Assembly: GCA_030248135.1 (NCBI GenBank)
Contig: JASANC010001461.1
Coordinates: 124,001-188,000 of the forward strand
Direction: 5' to 3'
Source of the DNA: Theristus sp. LFF4_11
Taxonomy: Eukaryota; Nematoda; Chromadorea; Monhysterida; Xyalidae
Length of the DNA: 64,000 bases
Program-made: the position numbers and the translations under genes
The notes under the pieces: model-generated
What the model saw: only the letters and a program-made list of their open reading frames with translations
Databases searched by the model: none
Told to the model about the DNA's origin: nothing
Shown: positions 12,471-23,565 of the stretch, piece after piece
Position numbering within the stretch: the stretch's first letter is position 1
Layout: each line of letters begins with the position of its first letter

Positions 12471-13329
12471 TTAATTCCGGCCCGCTCATTCCGGCCTGAT
12501 GAATTTTCGCCAGCACGAACAATATTAAACCACACAAAAAGTTTTTTGGTAATAAAATATTCAAATAAAAAATATCGATGTTCACATGTTACTATTGTTA
12601 CAGTGTATTTTCAATGATGTTTGTCTTGTTTGATTTTTTTGGAAAGAGGAATCTTTTCCAAATAATAAATAAAAAATTGTTTTATCACGAACAGGATCAG
12701 TAGCGAAAGCGGGACCTCGGGTGAGGGGGGGGGGTGTTTGCCAAATTTTAGAGGGGGGGGGGTCAGGTGTAGGGTTGTTAAAAAAAACAAAAATCGTCAT
12801 TTTTGTTTTTTTTAAAAAAAAATTTCAAAAAAAAATTTCAAAAATCAAAGTTGTGCTAAATCAATCAGGGAGTCCGAAGAACCACATATGATATGCAAGC
12901 GCCTCCCGAATGACTCCCGTATGGCGGAACTTTGCAGATTTTGTTTTGGTGACCTCAATTACCCATTTTCCAAACCGTCACCATGCCTCTTCTTGTGTTT
13001 TGACCTCCAAAACGTCACTAATTGTCCCCAGCTAAACTAATGCTAAAGTGAAGACAAACATACCGCCTTGAAATTCGATCAATTCTTCTGATGGTGTCGC
13101 GACGACACGACACGAAGCAGCAAGCAACCAGACAACGTAGCGCTTGCAAACGGAGCAGCGAGCACAATCGGACGCTCTGCGAGGCGAATCGTCACCCATA
13201 GTTGTTCCAGAGCCGAGGGGTTGGGGGGGGGGCCGATATAGATAGCTGGAGCAAATTTTCTGGATAGATAGATAGCTGGAAAATTTTGGGGGGGCCGCGG
13301 GGGGGCCATGTGACTTTGGGTAATTGCTA

Positions 13330-13411
13330 AAAACACCGCAGCGGTGAAAACACCGCACCGATGAAAACACCGCACGGTGAAAACACCGCACCGATGAAAA
13401 CACCGCACGGT
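13330..13411. repeat. Minisatellite, unit about 16-18 bp
   Basis: About five tandem copies alternate GAAAACACCGCACCGAT with GAAAACACCGCACGGT. The CACCGCACGGTG core is partly palindromic. It lies at the left edge of the cargo in the family-B element. Confidence 0.75.
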
Positions 13412-13549
13412 GTGATTTATGGAACGGGTTGGGTCGGCATGAATATTGGGTGTTGTACCAACAGATTTTATGCCGTTAATAAAGTTTTTTTTGTTTTTCG
13501 TGGTTGTGACCATTCTTTTGATAACGTAACACATAACGTCGCCCAGATC

Positions 13550-15290
13550 ACGATTTCCTCGGCTGATTTCGACGATCGATGGCTCAATCAACTCAGCAGA
13601 GCATCCGGAACACGACGATGTGTCGATTGTGGTTGGTTTTGTTTTTATTTAACATTGGTCGTTGTGCAATAAAAAATTTACGAAAAAACACAAAACACCA
13701 AATTATTGTGATTTGGATTTTTTCGATTTTCAGAAAACCGTGAAAACCAACCACAAACGAGGCATCATCGTCTTCCGGTTACTCCGCTGAGTTGATTGAG
13801 CTATCGATCGTCGAAATCGGTTGAGCACAGCGCTGGCAGAGTCGCGTGACAGGTCGGCGCACGAGACACACGTCGTGAAACGCAAATATTGCCAACACAA
13901 AACGTCGCTCAGATCACGATTTCCTCGGCCGATTTCGACGATCGATGGCTCAATCAACTCAGCGGAGTACCCGGAAGACGATGATGCCTCGTTTGTGGTT
14001 GGTTTTCACGGTTTTTTGAAAATCGAAAAAAATCCAAATCACAATAAATTTGTGTTTTGTGTTTTTTCGTAAATTTTTTATTGCACAACGACCAATGTTA
14101 AATAAAAACAAAACCAACCACAATCGACACATCGTCGTGTTCCGGATGCTCCGCTGAGTTGATTGAGCTATCGATCGTCGAAATCGGTTGAGCACAGCGC
14201 TGGCAGAGTCGCGTGATAGGTCGGTCGGCGCACGAGACACACGTCGTGAAACGCAAATATTGCCAACACAAAACGTCGCTCAGATCACGATTTCCTCGGC
14301 CGATTTCGACGATCGATAGCTCAATCAACTCAGCAGAGCATCCGGAACACGACGATGTGTCGATTGTGGTTGGTTTTGTTTTTAATTAACATTGGTCGTT
14401 GTGCAATAAAAAATTTACGAAAAAACACAAAACACCAAATTATTGTGATTTGGATTTTTTTCGATTTTCAGAAAACCGTGAAAACCAACCACAAACGAGG
14501 CATCATCGTCTTCCGGTTACTCCGCTGAGTTGATTGAGCTATCGATCGTCGAAATCGGTTGAGCACAGCGCTGGCAGAGTCGCGTGACAGGTCGGCGCAC
14601 GAGACACACGTCGTGAAACGCAAATATTTCCAACACAAAACGTCGCTCAGATCACGATTTCCTCGGCCGATTTCGACGATCGATGGCTCAATCAACTCAG
14701 CGGAGTACCCGGAAGACGATGATGCCTCGTTTGTGGTTGGTTTTCACGGTTTTCTGAAAATCGAAAAAAATCCAAATCACAATAAATTTGTGTTTTGTGT
14801 TTTTTCGTAAATTTTTTATTGCACAACGACCAATGTTAAATAAAAACAAAACCAACCACAATCGACACATCGTCGTGTTCCGGATGCTCTGCTGAGTTGA
14901 TTGAGCCATCGATCGTCGAAATCGGCCGAGGAAATCGTGATCTGAGCGACGTTTTGTGTTGGCAATATTTGCGTTTCACGACGTGTGTCTCGTGCGCCGA
15001 CCTGTCACGCGACTCTGCCAGCGCTGTGCTCAACCGATTTCGACGATCGATAGCTCAATCAACTCAGCGGAGTAACCGGAAGACGATGATGCTTCGTTTG
15101 TGGTTGGTTTTCACGGTTTTCTGAAAATCGAAAAAAATCCAAATCACAATAATTTGGTGTTTTGTGTTTTTTCGTAAATTTTTTATTGCACAACGACCAA
15201 TGTTAAATAAAAACAAAACCAACCACAATCGACACATCGTCGTGTTCCGGATGCTCTGCTGAGTTGATTGAGCCATCGATCGTCGAAATT
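13550..15290. repeat. Alternating head-to-head array of a foldback unit
   Basis: A unit of about 265 bp starts CCGATTTCGACGATCGATGG and ends with its reverse complement. It is repeated about five times in alternating orientation, separated by a spacer of about 108 bp (GCACAGCGCTGGCAGAGTCG...) that is itself inverted in its last occurrence (about 14927-15034). Units begin near 13550, 13929, 14304, 14668 and 15035. Divergence between units is a few percent. Repeated 75- to 93-codon frames arise from the array and have no recognisable domain. Confidence 0.85.
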
Positions 15291-16428
15291 TAAAAAAAAT
15301 GTAAAAAAAAAAATTTTTTTAAAGAAAAAAATAGAAATTTTTTTTTTCTTGACATCTCTAGGGGGGGGCGGTCAAAATTTTGAAATTTGATAGATAGATA
15401 GCTAAAACGCTAAAAAGCTATAAAAACAGCAAAATAATGCTAAAAATACACTAAAAATCAAGTATAAACGCGTATTTTACCTAAAATTAGCGAAATTTTC
15501 AAGAATTACGAGCAAAAATGGTCAATTTTGGTCAAAAATTGACTCATTTTATGTCTTCGAAGACAAAAATTTTCAGATAGATAGCTGGCTGAGAAATTTT
15601 TTTAGATAGATAATAGCTGAGCCGAAAAAAACCTGTTTGATAGAGATAGATTCGAAATTTTGGGGGGGGGCGCCCCCCCCAGGCCCCCCCTAGAACAACT
15701 ATGTCGTCACCTTATCTCTTATCTGCATCGGAAATGGTAGGCCAAGCTTTGGGACGCTCAAAAACTTCATCGCAGATGTTGTCGTAGCCTAAAATCAGTC
15801 GGTAAAACGGCCCAAAATCGACTGCTAAAGGTTTTACGAGGTATAATCAAAGAAAATTTTTGTTGAACTTTCGAAAAATTTTGCCAAAATTGAGGTTTTC
15901 AGAGCATATTAGAGGAAAATTTTTCGAATTTAAAAAAAATCGGCATTTTTGTTTTTTTTAATCACTTTAAAAAAAAATTTCATTTTTGTTTAACAACCCT
16001 AGTCAGGTGCCTTCTCGGTGAGGGGGGGGGGGTGCACGGGCAGCAAATTTTCCTGAGGGGGGGTGCACTGGCAGAAAAATTTCGTGAGGGGGGGTGCACG
16101 GGATCGCACGGGTAATACCAAATTTTTGCCTTAGAAAAACACAGAAATTCTTGTAAAATACAGAATATTTTGTGCAAACAAGCTGCTTGTTTGGTCAGAA
16201 ACAACAAAATCTATGCAGGGACAGACACAAACGTCAAGAAAAATGCAAAAATTACGGTATTTTTGGAAAAAATTGAGATGAGATTGACCACCGTGAGGGG
16301 GGGGTGCGAGCCCGTGTTTTCTCGCGGAGGGGGGTGGGGGGAGTCTAGTACCCGTGTCGAGGTAAAGGGGGGGTACACGGGTATCTGCCCGTGCACGGGC
16401 AGGATTTTCGGCTGAGGGGGGGTGGACC

Positions 16429-17456
16429 TAGGGTTAGGGGCTTTGAAAATTTTTTTTTTAATTTTTTTTTCGTTTTTTTTTAAATTTGGATTTTTTTTCA
16501 AACTTAAAAAAAATTTGAAAAATTTTTCTTCTACTTTGCTCTGAAAATTCGATTTATGGCATAATTTTTTGAAAGTTCAAACCAAATTTTCTTCCCAACT
16601 TCTTTGTGTGCTTAGGTACATGTCATTATTTGGTCATTTTGACCGACGTACTCCATGTTTTTCGATTTGGATGACTTCTAGAGTCAATTTTTAGCGTTGA
16701 AATGACTTAACTGAATTGAAATATCGTTTCAGAAATCGTTTTCTTGCAACTTAGAACATGTTTTTTCAGTCGGTAGGCCATGAGATGAACATGATATTTT
16801 GTTGATTGGCGTATGTTATAGGTCTACAATGGAGTTGTGCGATATATTGTTAAACAATTGGAGCGGAGACGTTGGTTAATACCACATCACACGACCGTTT
16901 TTCAGATACCCGATAACATGGCCACATGTTAAAACTTGCGTGCTGAGCTAAACTAACGTGTTAAACTTGCGTCTGTCAGTTGCCCGCAACGTGATCGCGA
17001 AATCATGGTACGTGTTTTCGATACGATGATTTGAAGAGTGGGCTCTCGCCATGTGGCAGATAGCATAGCTGGTTGAACCTGAAAGTAAGTGTCTTGGGGG
17101 GGGGGGGGCGACCGGGTCGACAGGGGTTGCCGACTTAGCTACAGCAAACAGGAATTTTTGAACACAGTCAAATTTTGGTAATTTTCTAAAGAGGAACAAC
17201 TAAGAACGGTTCAATATTCAAGTACACGTCGAAAATTGTCCTGTTTTACTGTTGAAAATGCAACTTTCCCTCTATGAAATGGACATAATTTCAATAAAAC
17301 ACGATTTTCGCTCTTATAGTTTTCCGGATCGTTCTGAAAATAGTCTAGATGAACTCAGCTCGACGAGACGCTTCGAACAAACCTAACTTGTAAAAAAAAA
17401 TTTAAATTTTTTTTTTTAATTAAAAAAAATCCGGATTTTTTTTTCCCCTAACCCTA
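16429..17456. mobile_element. Family D hAT-like element
   Basis: The ends TAGGGTTAGGGG / CCCCTAACCCTA are flanked by identical 8-bp duplications GGTGGACC (16421-16428 and 17457-17464) inside the family-C element. It is 1028 bp long and AT-rich with long A/T runs, with a short poly-G patch near 17097-17110. No coding frame is supported. Confidence 0.88.
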
Positions 17457-17514
17457 GGTGGACCCCCCCCCACCCCCCCGCACTTTCGCTACTGAACAGG
17501 ATTTGTGATTGTGA

Positions 17515-17668
17515 ACAATCTTTTGAGGGTTGCTCTTTTGAGCCTCGTAAAACCGTTTTACCGACTGATTTTAGGCTTCAACAACTTCTTGCGATAAAGG
17601 TTTTGAGCGTCCCAAAGCTTGGCTTACCATTTCCGATGCAGATAAGGTGACAATTCGCCTCGCAATCT
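17515..17668 (+). repeat. Family A core fragment
   Basis: It contains AAAACCGTTTTACCGACTGA and AGCGTCCCAAAGCTTGGC, the middle of family A, without either terminal repeat. It is more diverged than the intact copies. Confidence 0.7.
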
Positions 17669-17690
17669 GAATTCTGAGAGTCCGAGCTAG

Positions 17691-18330
17691 CTAGGGTTCG
17701 AAAAAAAGTGAAAATCCCAATATTTTTTAAATTTAAAAAAAATTAATTTAAAAAAAATTCAAAATGCTGGAGGAAAATCCGATGGTCAACAAAAATAGGT
17801 GCATTCGAACCGCGCTGACGCGCTGAATTCGAATATGGCAAAATCAGTTTTTTTGGTATTTAAAATTAGCAAAAACTTTTTTTGAAAATTAACCTCCGAC
17901 GACAATTTGGACCTTTTTTGTTTGTTTGTTTGTTTGTTCAATTTATTTCTGTGCAACAAAACCCAATAGCAGTTGAACACAATGGCACACAAACAATGCG
18001 TGTAAATTTAATGCGCAATGGCACAACACAAGTGCCCGGTTCTTACCTAAATTCACATCAGAAATTCTACGATTACAAAAACCGGACAGCTCAATCCTAA
18101 CCTAAACAATCAAATAGATCAATGTATCAAGTCTTCGAAGTACGCATCTCCATGGCAATCTCCAGATTCAACCAAAACCAAAGCCAATTCCACATTCCAT
18201 ATACCTACTTTTTTGCAGCATGTGGATCCAAACCCAGGTCGTGGTTCTCGTTCCAAATGATTTTTCTGTGTTCCACAGTGTTTTCTTGAATACTTCAGAT
18301 GGAAAACGCACCTGCTCACGTTGTTGTTGA
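17691..18330 (+). mobile_element. Family E repeat, interrupted
   Basis: It starts CTAGGGTTCGAAAAAAAGTG and runs through GTGCATTCGAACCGCGCTGA and GCATGTGGATCCAAACCCAG, matching the copy at 44769-45875. Family-C sequence begins at 18331 (CAGTAGCGAAAGTGCGGG), so the rest of E is displaced or lost. Confidence 0.75.
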
Positions 18331-18434
18331 TGGCAGTAGCGAAAGTGCGGGGGGGGGTGGGGGTGCACCCCCTCAGCCAAAAATCCTGCCCGTGCACGGG
18401 CAGATACCCGTGTACCCCCTCCCCCTTTACCTCG
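18331..18434. repeat. Family C left end, truncated
   Basis: It begins CAGTAGCGAAAGTGCGGG and includes TGCCCGTGCACGGGCAGATA before breaking at about 18434. No right end or target duplication was found. Confidence 0.7.
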
Positions 18435-18439
18435 ACGGT

Positions 18440-18715
18440 ACCTTCCTTCTGGTACGCTCGTTGTCGGACATTGTTCGAACGGACCTAATTCTAATCCTAA
18501 TCCTAAAGCATAATCCTAAGCCTAGCATGATCCTAACCTAATCCTAACCTAAGGCCCAGCCTTTTCAGAAAGGAAGATGTCAGAACAATTGCGTTTTGAA
18601 CAAGTTTTTGTTGAGGCCGGAGCGTGTGCACGCGCGCTAGTGGATCATGAGCATGAGCATGCCGATTGCCGATGCCCGTGCGCGTGCGTTTTAAAAAAAG
18701 AAGCGCCAGGCTTCC
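18440..18715 (+). repeat. Family H repeat with telomere-like CCTAA tracts
   Basis: Degenerate CCTAATCCTAA tracts (18483-18552) are followed by GAACAAGTTTTTGTTGAGGC and GCGCTAGTGGATCATGAGCA. The same sequence occurs inverted at 59871-60130. The tracts are irregular and interior, so this is an interspersed repeat, not a chromosome end. Confidence 0.65.
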
Positions 18716-18719
18716 TTCT

Positions 18720-19060
18720 AGGGTTCGAAAAAAATGAAAATCTCAATTTTTATTAAATTAATTTTTTTTATTAATTAAAATTTTTTTTCCAAAATGCCGG
18801 AGGAAAACCTGATGGTCAACAAAAATAGGTGCATTCGAACCGCGCTGAGTTCGAATATTGCACTTTCAAAACCAAATAAGGCTGTTTTGGTTTTTAAAAT
18901 TGACAAAAACTTTCATGAAAATTAACCTCCGACGTCAATTTGGACCAATAGCAAAAGTGCGGGGAGGTGGAGCTCCCCCCTCAACCGAAAATCCTGCCCG
19001 TGCAGGGGCAGATACGTGTACCCCCTCCCCTCTTTAACTCGACACGGGTACTAGACTACT
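18720..19060 (+). repeat. Family E fragment followed by a diverged family C end
   Basis: CTAGGGTTCGAAAAAAATG at 18720 begins a second E copy. It runs to about 18945, where CAATAGCAAAAGTGCGGGG, a diverged family-C terminus, takes over. Confidence 0.6.
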
Positions 19061-19496
19061 GGGGTTCAAAATTTTATGCACATAGCAAAAATAGGCAACA
19101 AAATGTCTAACAACCAAAAATCTAACTGGGGTACGTGCAAATGGTACGTTACACGTTTCTAGGTCAAATTGACAATTTTTTCTCAAAAAAAACCAAAATA
19201 ACTGGTTTCATTGTGCAAATGATAACAGAAACGGGCAAAGACCATTTGCAATGCGTTTTCCAAACAATAATTAAAGGTAAGATTAATTTTGAACCGCTAA
19301 ATTTGCAACTTCTTTTGCAAATTTGCATCCTGCACAGTATATCATTTTTTATTGAGAACAATACACGACCAATGTTATAGAAATGCAAAACGAAATTTAC
19401 TGAGGACAAAGCACATGTACCAATGAGACCAGTGTAAGAAAGACGAATTCTAATATTGACTGTTATCATCAAATCATACAGAAAGACACAGCCAGG

Positions 19497-21263
19497 TCAT
19501 TCGTTAACGCAGTACAGATTCAGTGTTTCACGGTCACTCTTGTCATCACCGCGGTGCAGTCGGCGCTTGGCAATCTTCTTTTTCGGCATCTGCATGAGAA
19601 CTGCGCAATCACAAGTCTTCAAAAACTTTTATGGAGCTTAGGACTCTGACTCAAACTGCAAGAATAGCTAATACTAAAATAGGTTGCCTGGAGGTGTGTG
19701 GTGTGGATGTGTGTGCCGCTGATGGTATGCAGCGCATGGCGATGACGATTGACAAGCGTGTGCGAGCCACTTTCCACTGCCGATGGACGGGGACACGCGC
19801 ACAAACCTCAAAATTGTAAAAAAGTGGAAGCAAATAAGCGATTGTGTACTAACAGGCGATTATAAATTTGTTATTTTCTGTTCTGTTTTATCTAACCGGC
19901 GCACGTGTTCGTCTGCTCTGCCGTGTTTGCAGTGAACGAGTGCCATTGGAGACTCTCGTCACGCAGATCGTCGTCTTCATACTCAGACACAACCTCCTGA
20001 ATAGCACGAAGGTACGCGTGTTGCTGATGACTTTGCTCGGCTGCATGACGACGCACACGACGCTTCGGTTGTTCCTGTTCACAAACACACACATTGCTGA
20101 ATGTGCTTCCACACTACAATGTAGCAAACACCGATGATCGATGATGACTCGGCTTCCTGAATCCTACCTGTTCTTTGGCGTTCTCCCAGCGCAGTTTAGC
20201 TTCAACATACTCAGACAACACGCAGCCGCTATCTGGTTTCATGGGCGTCCAGTGTGCTTTTTGAATCGTCGGCTTTGATTCAGCGACGATGACGGGCTTC
20301 TGCAGATAATCCACTGCGATGTTGAAACCTGACTGTTGGTTGTCGTCGTTTTTGCTGTCGTACTGCTGTTGTTGCATTTCTCCTCTGCCGTGCACATCAT
20401 CGCCGTATCTGAGCAGTAAAAACATTTTATCCTGATTTTCAACATATTGCAGCAGCCTTCAAAACATACCCTTCCACTGCACCCGAAGCTTGTCCCGATT
20501 GCAACGTTGACTCCAAGTATTCGGACATCACTAGAACTGCTGACCCTGACGATCTGAAATTACAAGTAGTGATATTTTGAAACTAATGATCAGCACTGAA
20601 GACGTACAGCGCTCCAAAGTATTCCTCAGTAACCTTTGCGGGAAAGACGAAATCCAACCGTCATTGCGGAGGCCATCATTTAGCAAGTCACCACTGTCAA
20701 CACTGTTGCTATTGTTGAAACTGCTGTACTTGTTGACGTGTCCAGCGTTGACGTCTCCGCGGCTGTTCATCGGGTCCATCGGTATTGTTTGCTGCAGTGG
20801 TTTCTTGAGCTCACGTCCGCACGTGCTGCGCGCAAATAAAATAAAAATCAGTTTTTATCGGAAGACTTATCCGAGGACATTTGCCCTTTTTAATCACCTG
20901 CAACAGCAACTGTGCCCATCGACCGTCACAGTGCTGTTGTTCTGTCGCAGTTTCTGGTAGTTTTGTTGCGGCACGTTCTCGTGCACTGCATGTGCACGAT
21001 TTGCACCGATCGACTGTGGCATGCGTGGGAGATACTGTGAACGTAAACATAAAAAAATCAACAAGTTACAGAAATTAAACAAGACCGTTAAAACTGTCTG
21101 CTTTTATTGGTACGAGACACAAGTATACAAGTAACGTTCGGACGGACAGAGACAGCAAAACTGATCAAACCTGCAACGTGGCCTCTTGCGCGCGAACCAT
21201 TCGTGGATATGCGGCCGAACGTTGATCAATGTCCATTTCGTAGACAGAAAGAACCGGCTGCAT
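19497..21263 (-). CDS. Uncharacterised 342-residue protein, seven exons
   Basis: Exons on the minus strand: 21263-21171, 21034-20898, 20825-20634, 20553-20470, 20408-20168, 20074-19897 and 19600-19497. Every junction has GT...AG ends and all phases close (1029 bases). I do not recognise the family. The N-terminus is MQPVLSVYEMDIDQRSAAYP. The middle is Asn/Ser/Gln-rich and probably disordered, with a small Cys cluster (HSCCCSTCG, residues about 73-81). A conserved-looking block contains HWTPMKPDSGCVLSEYVEAK. The C-terminus has basic stretches (QPKRRVRRH and PKKKIAKRRLHR) that look like nuclear localisation signals around an acidic EYEDDDLRDE patch. There is no signal peptide or membrane span. 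A nuclear regulatory or scaffold role is a guess. An AATAAA on the minus strand lies at 19353-19348. Confidence 0.8.
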
Positions 21264-21608
21264 GATGATATCTTTTTCCAGTCTACTAATGACGAGTGAA
21301 AGTGGAAGGTCCTTACAAATAGAAGCTTCTCTTAGAGCTACAAAGAACCGGACACCAACATTTAAAGTTTTTAAACCTTTCATTTTATAGTAGCCCAGTT
21401 CCCACACGAAGATAATTTTTAATTGACCATTTGTGCTGTGCAATTACTGCAGGTACAGGTCACTCACACCACTAAAAATTATAAGTAATCAGTCATACAG
21501 CTGGCTTAGGGTTAGGAAAAAACTCATCTATTTTGTAACTTATTATTTAAAAGTACGAGCAATAATAAACCACGGATTTGTATTAGGGTCGTTAACGTAA
21601 TGCATCAT

Positions 21609-22251
21609 TGTTAAAAAAACAAAAATGCCGATTTTTTTTTAAATTCGAAAGATTTTCCTCTAATATGCTCTGAAAACCTCAATTTTGGCACAATTTTTCG
21701 AAAGTTCAACAAAGTTTTTCTTTCACATTACTTCGTAAAACCGTGAGCAGTCGATTTTGGACCGTTTTACCGACTGATTTCAGGCTTCAACAACATCTGC
21801 GGTGACGTTTTTGAGCGTCCCAAAGCTTGGCCTACCATTTCCGATGCAGATAAGGTGACGATTCGCCTCGCAGAGCGTCCGATTGTGCTCGCTGCTCCGT
21901 TTGCAAGCGCTACGTTGTCTGGTTGCTGCTTCGTGTCGTGTCGTCGCGACACCATCAGAAGAATTGATCGAATTTCAAGGCGGTATGTTTGTCTTCACTT
22001 TTGCATTAGTTTAGCTGGGGACAATTAGTGACGTTTTGGAGGTCAAAACACATGAAGAGGCATGGTGACGGTTTGGAAAAGGGGTAATTGAGGTCACCAA
22101 AACAAAATCTGCAAAGTTCCGCCATACGGGAGTCATTCGGGAGGCGCTTGCATATCATATGTGGTTCTTCGGACTCCCTGATTGATTCAGCACAACTTTG
22201 ATTTTTGAAATTTTTTTTGAACAAACAAAAATGGCGGTTTTTGTTTTTTTT
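21609..22251 (+). mobile_element. Family A hAT-like MITE with a damaged left end
   Basis: The right end ACAACCCTA is intact, but the left end reads ATCATTGTTAAAAAAA instead of TAGGGTTGTTAAA. The core is collinear with the copies at 2706 and 57751. A further core fragment follows at about 22262-22345. Confidence 0.8.
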
Positions 22252-22589
22252 TACAACCCTAGTCCCAAAGCTTGGCTTACCATTTCCGATGCAGATAATA
22301 TATAAGGTGACGATTCGCCTCGCAATCTAATTTGAGCGTCCGAGCTGCTCCGTTTGCAAGCGTTACGTTGTCTGGTTGCTGTTTTGTGTCCTGCCGATAA
22401 ACTAAAAAACAAATTTTGACCATCAAAATTGTACTTTCATCTGAAAATGCGTTTTAGACACTTTCCACAGAAAGTGTCATTACGCTTTTTTGTCCAGAGT
22501 TTTGTGTAGACTTTGTTTTTGGGAGAATTTGTTGTGACAATTTCTACCTTCAGGTCAAAGATCGACGATCGAAGTCCAGATACCGGTAG

Positions 22590-23416
22590 CAGGGGTCGAG
22601 CCCGATTTTTGGCGAATCCGAGGGGGGGTCCGCCCAAATTTGGGGGGGGGGGTCGTCCCGGGTGGGGGGGGGGTCGACTTGGTTGGGGGGGGGCTCCCGA
22701 GCGAGACCGAAAATTCTAGGGGGGGGGGTCCGAGCGAGACCGAAAATTCTAGGGGGGGGGGGGGTCGGACCAAAATTTTTTCTTGACGATGACATTGTCT
22801 GGGCAAAAAATGGCTAGTAGGGGTCGATTTGGTTGGGGGGTCCCGAGCGAGACCGAAAATTCTAGGGGGGGGGGGTCGGACCAAAAGTTGTTGAATAAAA
22901 GTGCTAGAAACCACAGCATCCAGTCAAGGCCTCTCTCCAGTCATACATTTTGCTTTGATTTTCGTTCGGGTCGGGACATCTAAAAGCTAAACGAACGAGA
23001 CACGCTGCACGGGTGAGACTTGATATTGAAGTACAGTATTGAAAACATTGACGTACAAAGTGGCAAATGTATAACAAAGTGGTACATATACAAAAAAACA
23101 TACAATATATATTGAGATACAAACATGCAGATAATATAGATACCTACAGATGAGAGAAATATAGAGATATACAAGAGAAAATGTCTCCATCGAAAGTCAA
23201 AATCAAAGGGGGGGTGGTCAGACGGTCAGGATTTGGTAGGGGGGGGGTTTGGAAGGTCGAAATCTGGGAGGGGGGGTCTGGCCCCCCCAAATTCTTGAGG
23301 GGGGGGGTATTTTGACCAAAATTTGGGGGGGGGGGGTTTGCCCGGGTGGGGGGGGGGTGTCGACTTGGTTGGGGGGTTGGGGGTACCCCCTCCCCCCCCC
23401 CCCATCTCGACCCCTG
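22590..23416. mobile_element. Family G hAT-like element, poly-G rich
   Basis: The ends CAGGGGTCGAG / CTCGACCCCTG are flanked by identical 8-bp duplications ACCGGTAG (22582-22589 and 23417-23424). It is 827 bp long. Poly-G runs of 7-13 flank a non-G-rich middle (about 22890-23200). The phrase ACCGAAAATTCTAGGGGG recurs three times near the left side. Confidence 0.88.
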
Positions 23417-23565
23417 ACCGGTAGAAGCTTGTGCAATTGGTTTCATGAGCTCGTTAATGGACTAAAAGCAGCAAATTACTTTGGTTTTACCCTTTAAATT
23501 GGAGGAAACCTACTTTTCAACTCTTGATTGTTGCCGATTTGTCGTCTTGAATAAGCGCGGCGTTG

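Larger units (their letters stand above)
13197..15703. mobile_element. Family B hAT-like element carrying a palindromic array
   Basis: The ends CATAGTTGTTCCAG / CTAGAACAACTATG are flanked by 8-bp duplications TCGTCACC (13189-13196 and 15704-15711), placed precisely in family-A sequence. The outer parts are GATA-tract and poly-G sequence shared with other B copies. From about 13320 to 15355 it holds a minisatellite and an alternating inverted array, not found in the other B copies of the window. Confidence 0.92.
12770..16001 (-). mobile_element. Family A hAT-like MITE interrupted by family B
   Basis: The ends TAGGGTTGTTAAA / TTTAACAACCCTA are flanked by identical 8-bp duplications GTCAGGTG (12762-12769 and 16002-16009). 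The element is in reverse orientation relative to the copy at 57751. Its sequence stops at 13196 and resumes at 15704, around the family-B insertion. Reassembled, it is about 0.73 kb, equal to intact copies elsewhere. Confidence 0.93.
12698..17494. mobile_element. Family C hAT-like element (outermost level of a nest)
   Basis: The left end CAGTAGCGAAAGCGGG and right end CGCACTTTCGCTACTG are inverted repeats. The flanking 8-bp duplications AACAGGAT (12690-12697 and 17495-17502) are identical. Its own sequence is only about half of the span; the rest is family A (12770-16001) and family D (16429-17456) inserted inside. The core is G-run rich and has the palindrome TGCCCGTGCACGGGCA. No transposase frame is present, so it would need proteins supplied in trans. 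Confidence 0.9.

Noticed and set aside
13550..15290. A repeated gene family or CRISPR-like array
   Set aside because: Units alternate in orientation, are long and AT-rich, and spacers are also repeated; this is a eukaryotic foldback array.
12770..16001. A bacterial or viral insertion
   Set aside because: All inserted DNA is explained by eukaryotic hAT-like elements with TIRs and 8-bp duplications; no bacterial or viral genes were seen.
18483..18552. A chromosome end (telomere)
   Set aside because: The CCTAA tracts are short, irregular and interior, with the same flanking sequence at another site.
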